A stretch of 64,000 nt of DNA from Hyphomicrobiales bacterium (lineage in GTDB: Bacteria > Pseudomonadota > Alphaproteobacteria > Rhizobiales > Beijerinckiaceae). The DNA is taken from assembly GCA_016716745.1 (NCBI GenBank), contig JADJVD010000002.1, positions 1 through 64,000 of the forward strand. The letters run 5' to 3'. Position numbers and translations under genes: made by a program. Shown here one piece after another: positions 58,042 through 64,000 of the stretch (positions are counted from its first letter, which is position 1; each line of letters opens with the position of its first letter). Under the pieces are notes generated by a model. That model did not search any database, was not told where the DNA came from, and saw nothing but the letters and a program-made list of their open reading frames with translations.

Positions 58042-58692
58042 TCAGTGGCCGCCCTTGCTGCGGCTGAGCAGGAACACCGCCTGCTCGCCGAACAGATTCC
58101 AGAACGCCCACGGCGCGCTGAAGCCGATCGGCTTGCCGCCGGCTTCGAGCGCCACCGCGCGCTCGATGCGCGCATCCGCTTCGCCCGCCAGCGCGACGAA
58201 GTCGCGGATCGTGCAGAAGTGGATGTTCGGCGTGTCGTACCAGGACCAGGCGAGGTTCTCCGTCACCGGCATCCGGCCCTTGAAGGCGATCTGCGCGCGG
58301 ATGCGCCAGTGGCCGAAATTGGGGAAGGAGACGATCGCCTTGCGGCCGATGCGCAGCATGTTCTCGAGCACGACCTTGGGCCGGTGCGTCGCCTGCAAGG
58401 TCTGCGACAAGATGACGTAGTCGAAGGCGTCGTCGGGATAGGCGGCGAGGTCGGCGTCGGCGTCGCCCTGGATGACCGACAGGCCCTTGGCGACGCAATC
58501 GTTGACGCCGCGCTGCGACAGTTCGATGCCGCGTCCGTCGACGCCGCGCTCCTCCGCCAGCAGGCGCAGCAACTGGCCGTCGCCGCAACCGACGTCGAGC
58601 ACGCGGGCGCCCTTCTCCACCATGTCGGCGACGAGGACGAGGTCGACGCGCGCGGCGTCGCGGGCGGGCCGGTGCGGGGTCATGTCGTTCAC
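58042..58692 (-). CDS. metW: Methionine biosynthesis protein MetW
   Basis: The 216-residue protein is a class I methyltransferase fold (ARVLDVGCGDGQLLRLLAEE, GIELSQRGVNDCVAKGLSVI, FDYVILSQTLQATHRPKVVL, WYDTPNIHFCTIRDF). MetW works with MetX in homoserine acylation. The GTG start at 58690-58692 overlaps the metX stop, consistent with obligate partnership. An ATG three codons later is an alternative. Confidence 0.93.
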   Translation of the reverse strand: MNDMTPHRPARDAARVDLVLVADMVEKGARVLDVGCGDGQLLRLLAEERGVDGRGIELSQRGVNDCVAKGLSVIQGDADADLAAYPDDAFDYVILSQTLQATHRPKVVLENMLRIGRKAIVSFPNFGHWRIRAQIAFKGRMPVTENLAWSWYDTPNIHFCTIRDFVALAGEADARIERAVALEAGGKPIGFSAPWAFWNLFGEQAVFLLSRSKGGH

Positions 58693-59867
58693 GCCAGTCC
58701 CCTCTTGTGGGCGGCCGATTTCAGGAAGCTGCGCACGGTGGCGAACAGTTCGGGCACGTCGAGCAGAAAGGCGTCGTGGCCCTTGTCGGTCTCGATCTCG
58801 ACGAACGAGACCGACGCGCCGCCGGCGTTCAGCGCATGCACGACGGCGCGCGTCTCGGCGGTCGGGAACAGCCAGTCGGAGGTGAAGGAGATCAGGCAGA
58901 AGCGCGAGCGCGAGCCCTTGAAGGCGTCGGCGAGGCGCCCGCCATAGTCGGCGGCCAGATCGAAGTAATCCATCGCGCGGGTCAGATAGAGATAGGAGTT
59001 GGCGTCGAAGCGCTGCACGAAGCTGCGGCCCTGATGGCGCAGATAGCTCTCGATCTGGAAATCGGCGTCGAAGGAGAAGGTCGGCGCGGCGCGGTTCTGC
59101 AGGCGGCGGCCGAATTTCTCGTGCAGCGCGGCGTCCGACAGGTAGGTGATGTGCGCGGCCATGCGGGCGACGCCGAGGCCCTTCTCGGGCCTGACGCCGG
59201 CCTCGTAATAGCGCCCGCCGCGCCAGTCCGGATCGGCCATCACGGCCTGCCGGCCGACTTCGGCGAAGGCGATGTTCTGCGAGGAGTGGCGCGAGGCGGT
59301 GGCGATCGGGATCGCCGAGAAGACGCGTTCGGGATAGCTCGCGGCCCATTGCAGCACCTGCATGCCGCCCATCGAGCCGCCGAGGACGCAGAACAGCGTG
59401 TCGATCCCCAGCGCGTCGAGCAGCATCGCCTGCGCGCGCACCATGTCGCGGATCGTCACCACCGGCAGGTCGAGGCCGTAGGGCCGGCCGGTCGCCGGAT
59501 TGGTCGAGGCGGGGCCGGTCGAGCCCATGCAGCCGCCGATGACGTTCGAGCAGATGACGAAGAAGCGGTCGGTGTCGATCGGCTTGCCCGGGCCGATCAT
59601 GACGTCCCACCAGCCCTCCTTGCCGGTGACGGGGTGGACGTTGGCGACGTGCTGGTCGCCCGTCAGCGCATGGCAGACGAGGACGACGTTCGACTTGTCG
59701 GCGTTCAGCGTCCCGTAGGTCTGGTAGGCGATCTGGAACGGCGCGAGGGCGACGCCGGCGTCCATCCGCAATGGCCGGTCCGCGCCGAAGCGCATGACGA
59801 GGCTGTGCGGCTCGTCCGCCTCGGGGGCGCTGGAGAAGGCGACGGCTGGCGCGGCGAGGGACGTCAT
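58689..59867 (-). CDS. metX: Homoserine O-acyltransferase MetX
   Basis: The 392-residue alpha/beta hydrolase activates homoserine for methionine synthesis, with acetyl-CoA (or succinyl-CoA in MetW-paired forms). The nucleophile is in FCVLGGSMGGMQVLQWAASY (GGSMGG) and the catalytic His in ETDKGHDAFLLDVPELF. ATG at 59867 lacks a good ribosome binding site; a promoter and inverted repeat lie just upstream. It is coupled to metW. Confidence 0.95.
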   Translation of the reverse strand: MTSLAAPAVAFSSAPEADEPHSLVMRFGADRPLRMDAGVALAPFQIAYQTYGTLNADKSNVVLVCHALTGDQHVANVHPVTGKEGWWDVMIGPGKPIDTDRFFVICSNVIGGCMGSTGPASTNPATGRPYGLDLPVVTIRDMVRAQAMLLDALGIDTLFCVLGGSMGGMQVLQWAASYPERVFSAIPIATASRHSSQNIAFAEVGRQAVMADPDWRGGRYYEAGVRPEKGLGVARMAAHITYLSDAALHEKFGRRLQNRAAPTFSFDADFQIESYLRHQGRSFVQRFDANSYLYLTRAMDYFDLAADYGGRLADAFKGSRSRFCLISFTSDWLFPTAETRAVVHALNAGGASVSFVEIETDKGHDAFLLDVPELFATVRSFLKSAAHKRGLA

Positions 59868-59896
59868 GGAGGAAATTCGGTTCCGTTCTGTATGTC

Positions 59897-59941
59897 GAAC
59901 AACTCGTTTGTTCTCTAGAATGTGCGCCGATCCGGCGTCAA
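59897..59941 (-). promoter_or_regulatory. metX promoter with an operator-like inverted repeat
   Basis: On the minus strand, TTGACG (59941-59936), an 18-base spacer and TAGAGA (59917-59912) form a promoter. Overlapping its 3' end, GAACAA-CTCGT-TTGTTC (59897-59913) is a perfect 6-bp inverted repeat, a good place for a repressor to bind. No known SAM riboswitch fits the short leader of about 45 bases. Confidence 0.45.
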
Positions 59942-60068
59942 GCGCAAGCGCGGCGGCGCTTCGCCGCGCCCGCGGCGGCTCGCCGGCGCGGTCGCCTTTG
60001 CGAAACGGCCGCGTCGTCGCTAAGAGGGACGGCCGTTTTGAAGCGCCTCGAGGGACGCGCGCCCCGCG

Positions 60069-60923
60069 ATGACCGAACAGACCCCCGAACAGATGCTGGG
60101 CGAGCTTCGCCGCGACATCGACCGCATCGATTCCGGCATGCACCAGCTGCTGCTCGAGCGCGGCGACATCATCTCGCGGCTGATCGCCATCAAGGCGCGC
60201 CAGGGCGGCGGCTCGGCCTTCCGGCCGGGGCGCGAGGCCGACATGATGCGCCGCATCGCCGAACGCCATCGCGGCCCGCTGCCGCTCGACACGGTCGAGG
60301 GCATCTGGCGCATCATCATCTCGACCTTCACCTATGTGCAGGCCAACTATTCGGTGCACGCCGACGTGTCGGGCGGCGACGGGCCGATGCGCGATTCGGC
60401 GCGCTTCCATTTCGGCTTCACCGTGCCGCTGGTTCCCCATCACGGCGCGGCGGGCGTGATCGAGGCGGTGGCCCGTTCGGGCGGCGATCTCGGCATGGTG
60501 CGCATCGAGGGCGGGGTCGCCTCCGGCGCGTGGTGGAAGCGCCTCGTCGGCGCCGACGCGCCGAAGATCATCGCCCGCGTGCCCTTCGTCGAGCGGCCGG
60601 ACCATCCCGCCGGCATGCCCGTCTTCATCGTCTCCAGGCCGCTGGCCGAGGCCGCCTCGCGCGACGTCGTCGTCTACGCCGCCGGGCTGGAGCGCTGGCG
60701 CGACGGTCTGCCCGCGCGGCTCGCCGAGGCGGGCATCGAGATCATCGGCAACGCGGCGGACGCCTTCGGCCCCGCCCTGATGCTGGCAGCGCCGGGCGCG
60801 GTCGCGGCGGGCGACATCGCGCGCGCCTTCGCCGCCGCCGAGGCCGGCGCGCCGCGCCTTGCGGAAATCGGCAGCCATGCGCGCCGCTACGAATTCGTCG
60901 ACAAGAGCCAGCAGCCGGGCTGA
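60069..60923 (+). CDS. Chorismate mutase (alphaproteobacterial long form)
   Basis: The 284-residue protein starts with an AroQ-type helical chorismate mutase domain (GELRRDIDRIDSGMHQLLLE, RGDIISRLIAIKARQGG, READMMRRIAERHRG), which converts chorismate to prephenate. A C-terminal domain of about 180 residues (ARFHFGFTVPLVPHHGAAGV, EIIGNAADAFGPALMLAAPG) is typical of this branch but of unclear role. ATG at 60069. It precedes hisC and tyrC in an aromatic/histidine amino-acid operon. Confidence 0.9.
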   Translation: MTEQTPEQMLGELRRDIDRIDSGMHQLLLERGDIISRLIAIKARQGGGSAFRPGREADMMRRIAERHRGPLPLDTVEGIWRIIISTFTYVQANYSVHADVSGGDGPMRDSARFHFGFTVPLVPHHGAAGVIEAVARSGGDLGMVRIEGGVASGAWWKRLVGADAPKIIARVPFVERPDHPAGMPVFIVSRPLAEAASRDVVVYAAGLERWRDGLPARLAEAGIEIIGNAADAFGPALMLAAPGAVAAGDIARAFAAAEAGAPRLAEIGSHARRYEFVDKSQQPG

Positions 60924-60941
60924 GACCCTTCAGGAGTGACC

Positions 60942-62051
60942 ATGACCGCCCTTCGCCCGCAGCCCCGCCCGGCCGTCCTCGCCATCGAGGCCTATGTGCC
61001 CGGCAAGAGCGCCGCGCCCGCCGGCGTGACGCTGCACAAGCTCTCCTCCAACGAGACGCCGCTCGGACCCTCGCCGAAGGCGATCGCCGCCTATCAGGCG
61101 ACCGCCGACAAGCTCGAGCTCTATCCCGACGGGTCGGCGACGAAGCTGCGTCAGGCCATCGGCGAGCGTTACGGGCTCGATCCGGCGCGCATCGTCTGCG
61201 GCGCGGGCTCGGACGAGATCCTCAACCTGATCGCGCACGCCTATATCGGGCCGGGCGACGAAGGGCTCTACAGCGAGTACGGATTCCTCGTCTACAAGAT
61301 CGCCATCACCGGCTGCGGCGGCGTTCCGGTCGTGGCGAAGGAGAGGAACAACACCGCCGACGTCGACGCGCTGCTCGCCGCCGTCACGCCGCGCACCAAG
61401 GTCGTGTTCCTCGCCAATCCGAACAACCCGACCGGCACCTATCTGCCCTTCGATCAGGTGAAGCGTCTGCATGCGGGGCTGCGCCCCGACATTCTGCTGG
61501 TGCTCGACGCGGCCTACGCCGAATACGTCAAGCGCAACGACTACGAGTCCGGCATCGAGCTGGTGGCGACGAGCGACAACGTCGTGATGGCGCGCACCTT
61601 CTCCAAGATCTACGGGCTCGCGGGCCTGCGCCTCGGCTGGGCCTACGGGCCGGCGCATGTGATCGACGCGCTGAACCGCATCCGCGGACCCTTCAACGTG
61701 TCGTCGTCGGCGATCGAGGCCGGCGTGGCGGCGCTGAAGGACGGCGCGCATCTGGACGCTGCGGTCGCGCACAACGAGACGTGGCTGCCTTGGGCGGCGA
61801 AGGAGATCGCCGCGCTCGGCCTGAAGGTGACGCCCTCGGTCGGCAATTTCCTGTTGATCGAATTCCCGCGCGAGAAGGGCCGCACGGCGGCGGAGGCGGA
61901 CGCCTTCCTGACGCGTCGCGGGCTGATCCTGCGCGCGGTCGGCGCCTATGGCCTGCCCGACTGCCTGCGGCTCACCATCGGCTCGGCCGAGCAGATGAAG
62001 CTCGTCGTCGCCGCGCTGACGGACTTCATGAGCGGGGCGCCCCGTGCCTGA
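60942..62051 (+). CDS. hisC: Histidinol-phosphate aminotransferase
   Basis: The 369-residue PLP enzyme has LHKLSSNETPLGPSPKAIAA, VCGAGSDEILNLIAHAYIGP, VVFLANPNNPTGTYLPFDQV, and the PLP lysine in FSKIYGLAGLRLGWAYG. HisC often also serves as an aromatic aminotransferase, which fits its place between chorismate mutase and tyrC. The AGGAG site precedes ATG 60942. It overlaps tyrC by 8 bases. Confidence 0.95.
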   Translation: MTALRPQPRPAVLAIEAYVPGKSAAPAGVTLHKLSSNETPLGPSPKAIAAYQATADKLELYPDGSATKLRQAIGERYGLDPARIVCGAGSDEILNLIAHAYIGPGDEGLYSEYGFLVYKIAITGCGGVPVVAKERNNTADVDALLAAVTPRTKVVFLANPNNPTGTYLPFDQVKRLHAGLRPDILLVLDAAYAEYVKRNDYESGIELVATSDNVVMARTFSKIYGLAGLRLGWAYGPAHVIDALNRIRGPFNVSSSAIEAGVAALKDGAHLDAAVAHNETWLPWAAKEIAALGLKVTPSVGNFLLIEFPREKGRTAAEADAFLTRRGLILRAVGAYGLPDCLRLTIGSAEQMKLVVAALTDFMSGAPRA

Positions 62052-63003
62052 GCGTCTGGGACCGCCGCTCGCCGAGCCGCTGTTCGAGCGGCTCGCCATC
62101 ATCGGCCTCGGGCTGATCGGCTCGTCCATCGCGCGCGTCGCGCGGCGGCGGAATCTGGCGCGCGTCATCGTCGCCGGCGACGCCTCGGCCGAGGTCCGCG
62201 CGCGCGTCGCCGAGCTGAAGCTCGCCGACGTCGTGGCGTCGACGCCGGCCGAGGCGGCGCGCGGCGCCGATCTCGTGATCCTGTGCGCGCCGGTCGGCGC
62301 GATGGCGGAGATCGGCGCCGGGATCGCGCCGGCGCTGAAGCCGGGGGCGATCGTCTCGGACGTCGGCTCGGTCAAGAGCGCGGTCGTCGCCGCGCTCGCC
62401 GCGCATCTGCCGGCGGGCGTGCATCTCGTCCCCGGCCACCCGGTCGCGGGCACCGAACAGTCGGGCCCGGACGCGGGCTTCGCGACGCTGTTCCACAATC
62501 GCTGGTTCATCATCACGCCGCCGGAGGGCGCGCAGGCCGCGCCGGTGGACGCGCTGGTGGCGTTCTGGCGCGCGGCCGGCTCGAACGTCGAGATCATGAC
62601 GCCGGCCCATCACGATCTGGTGCTCGCCATCACCAGCCATGTGCCGCATCTGATCGCCTACAACATCGTCGGCACGGCGGCCGATCTCGAGCACGTCACG
62701 CAATCGGAAGTGATCAAGTTCTCGGCCGGCGGCTTCCGCGACTTCACCCGCATCGCCGCGTCCGACCCGACGATGTGGCGCGACGTCTTCCTCAACAACA
62801 AGGAGGCGGTGCTGGAAATGCTCGGCCGCTTCAACGAGGATCTGGCGGCGCTGCAACGGATGATCCGCTGGGGCGACGGGCAGGGGCTGTTCGAGCTGTT
62901 CACGCGCACCCGCGCGATCCGCCGCTCGATCATCGCGCAGGGGCAGGAGACGGACGCGCCCGATTTCGGCCGCCGCCCGACCGGAGACGGCGAGAAGGCG
63001 TGA
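62044..63003 (+). CDS. tyrC: Prephenate/arogenate dehydrogenase
   Basis: The 319-residue enzyme has the NAD(P) fold LAIIGLGLIGSSIARVARRR, then ADLVILCAPVGAMAEIGAGI, SDVGSVKSAVVAALAAHLPA and GHPVAGTEQSGPDAGFATLF. The helical dimer domain follows (AITSHVPHLIAYNIVGTAAD, FRDFTRIAASDPTMWRDVFL). It oxidatively decarboxylates prephenate or arogenate in tyrosine synthesis. The GTG start at 62044 overlaps the hisC end. There is no ACT domain. Confidence 0.93.
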   Translation: MPERLGPPLAEPLFERLAIIGLGLIGSSIARVARRRNLARVIVAGDASAEVRARVAELKLADVVASTPAEAARGADLVILCAPVGAMAEIGAGIAPALKPGAIVSDVGSVKSAVVAALAAHLPAGVHLVPGHPVAGTEQSGPDAGFATLFHNRWFIITPPEGAQAAPVDALVAFWRAAGSNVEIMTPAHHDLVLAITSHVPHLIAYNIVGTAADLEHVTQSEVIKFSAGGFRDFTRIAASDPTMWRDVFLNNKEAVLEMLGRFNEDLAALQRMIRWGDGQGLFELFTRTRAIRRSIIAQGQETDAPDFGRRPTGDGEKA

Positions 63004-63013
63004 TCGGGCCCGC

Positions 63014-64000
63014 TCAGTAGAGTGGCGCGAGATAGACCGGCAGACGCAGCGGCCCCCAGAAGATCGCGCCGCGCTCGAAGCGCAGCGGCATCGGGATCGA
63101 TTTCGTCGGCGCCACCACCGGCCCGCCGGGCTGGGCTGGGCCGGCCTGCGTCCGCGAGCGGCCGCCGAGCAGCGCGCCGAGCGCGCCGCCGAGTTCCAGC
63201 GCCGCCGACGGGGCGCCCATCGCCTTCAGCGCCTCGTCGAGGCCGGTCGCGCTCAGGTCGGCGGAGCCGGCGAGGCGATGGAGGTCGTCGAGCGCCAGGA
63301 TCGCCGTTCCGTCGATGCGCGCGAAGCCGCGGCGGGCGATGAACTTCGTCACGTCGAGCTGGCCGCTGGCCTGCCGCCAGGCCTCGAGCCGGGCCGGCCA
63401 GGCGCCGGGCGCGGCCATCGCCTCGCCGCGCGTGAGGCGGCCCTGCGTCTCGATCTCGATCGGGGCGGTGGCGGGCAGCAGCCGGTCGAGCGGCGCGAAG
63501 GCGCCGCCGACGACGCGCAGATAGAGCGCATAGCCGCCGTCGCCGGCGTTGGTCGCCGGGTCGAGCCGGGGATTGGCCTTGAGGTCCGCCTGCACGCGCT
63601 CGGCGGCGAGCGGGGCGGGCAGGCCGGTGGCCGACAGCCGCGCGTCCTCGATGACGAAGGTCGCGTTGTCGAGGCTGGCGCCGGCGCGTCCGACGACGAC
63701 GCGCAGCGCCGACCAGTTCAGCTCCAGCGCGCGGCCGTCGTCGTATTCGGCCGTCAGCGGGCCTTGAAGATCGAAGAGAACGCGGTTGGGGTCGGTGACG
63801 CGGCCGAGCGCGATCAGCGTGCCGAGGCGACCCTTGGCGGCGCGCCCGCCCAGCCTGCCCTCGAAAGCGGCCGCTTCGCAGGTCACCTGAATCTGCTTGG
63901 GGAAGCCGTCGACGCGCCGCTGCGGGCAGGTCCAGACCCGGCCGGCCGCCGCCTCGCGGGCGAGCCAGCGGTCCATCCCCTCCTCCACCTTGCCGGCGAC
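63014..64000 (-). CDS. DUF2125 protein, N-terminus beyond the window
   Basis: The visible 329 or so residues run from the right edge (MDRWLAREAAAGRVWTCPQR) to the stop at 63014. They contain VDGFPKQIQVTCEAAAFEGR, ALELNWSALRVVVGRAGASL and PMPLRFERGAIFWGPLRLPV, typical of DUF2125, exported alphaproteobacterial proteins of unknown function with a beta-rich, AsmA-like look. The signal region lies off the edge. It converges on tyrC with 10 bases between stops, a common pairing in this order. Confidence 0.82.
   Translation of the reverse strand, partial: VAGKVEEGMDRWLAREAAAGRVWTCPQRRVDGFPKQIQVTCEAAAFEGRLGGRAAKGRLGTLIALGRVTDPNRVLFDLQGPLTAEYDDGRALELNWSALRVVVGRAGASLDNATFVIEDARLSATGLPAPLAAERVQADLKANPRLDPATNAGDGGYALYLRVVGGAFAPLDRLLPATAPIEIETQGRLTRGEAMAAPGAWPARLEAWRQASGQLDVTKFIARRGFARIDGTAILALDDLHRLAGSADLSATGLDEALKAMGAPSAALELGGALGALLGGRSRTQAGPAQPGGPVVAPTKSIPMPLRFERGAIFWGPLRLPVYLAPLY

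Noticed and set aside
59868..60068. SAM riboswitch upstream of metX
   Set aside because: The predicted leader is only about 45 bases and contains a simple inverted repeat, not the conserved core of SAM-I, SAM-II or SAM-V.

Overview
The window looks like chromosomal DNA of a high-GC alphaproteobacterium of the order Hyphomicrobiales (Rhizobiales). This rests on gene order and family content: rplU-rpmA-GNAT-obgE-proB, leuS-lptE-holA, ffh-rpsP, dapF-mtaB-ftsY, metX-metW beside chorismate mutase-hisC-tyrC, a Suv3-like DExH helicase next to an S4 protein and a seven-iron ferredoxin, a DUF2125 protein and CarD. I cannot name the genus from sequence alone.

Layout. 1-2016 is visibly more AT-rich and decayed: a frameshifted C-terminal piece of a ThiF/E1-like protein, a trypsin-like protease broken around its catalytic serine, and then tRNA-Leu(CAA), whose 3' end faces this stretch. 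2287-3474: a DUF2853 protein and an OmpW porin. 3673-10392: a three-gene minus-strand cluster of transglutaminase-DUF2126, circularly permuted ATP-grasp/alpha-E, and a small transglutaminase, a conserved but poorly understood predicted peptide-modification system. 10537-19725: purU, an MBL hydrolase, a LysE exporter, a HAD phosphatase, a Met-rich GyrI-like secreted protein, dapF, mtaB, an RluA synthase, ftsY and a Tat-lipoprotein L,D-transpeptidase. 19972-23585: an acyl-CoA dehydrogenase, an AcuR-like TetR regulator with an operator-like palindrome, and an acyl-CoA ligase. 23744-24844: a chimera of IS630 and IS3 remnants, then tRNA-Ser(CGA). 25452-33367: ribosomal proteins L21/L27, GNAT, obgE, an AraC-GyrI regulator, proB, an SDR, a sarcosine-oxidase-like FAD enzyme and DUF423. 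33480-39635: Suv3-like helicase, S4 protein, fdxA, a candidate small RNA, and CarD with a long histone H1-like tail. 39714-47362: thiolase, an old-yellow-enzyme homologue and a complete liv ABC transporter operon bracketed by palindromic REP-type repeats. 47727-55915: rpsP, a small conserved ORF, ffh, a periplasmic L,D-transpeptidase, DUF3108, a YggS-type PLP protein and leuS. 55902-64000: lptE, holA, a DsrE-like protein, metW-metX, the aromatic/histidine amino-acid genes and a DUF2125 protein cut by the window edge.

Data quality matters here. At least nine otherwise ordinary genes, including the normally essential dapF and obgE, carry one or more single-base frameshifts, several in short G or C runs. 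Most are probably sequencing or assembly indels rather than real pseudogenes. I annotate these as single genes and give the position of each break. The decayed left edge and the IS remnants are more likely genuine degradation.
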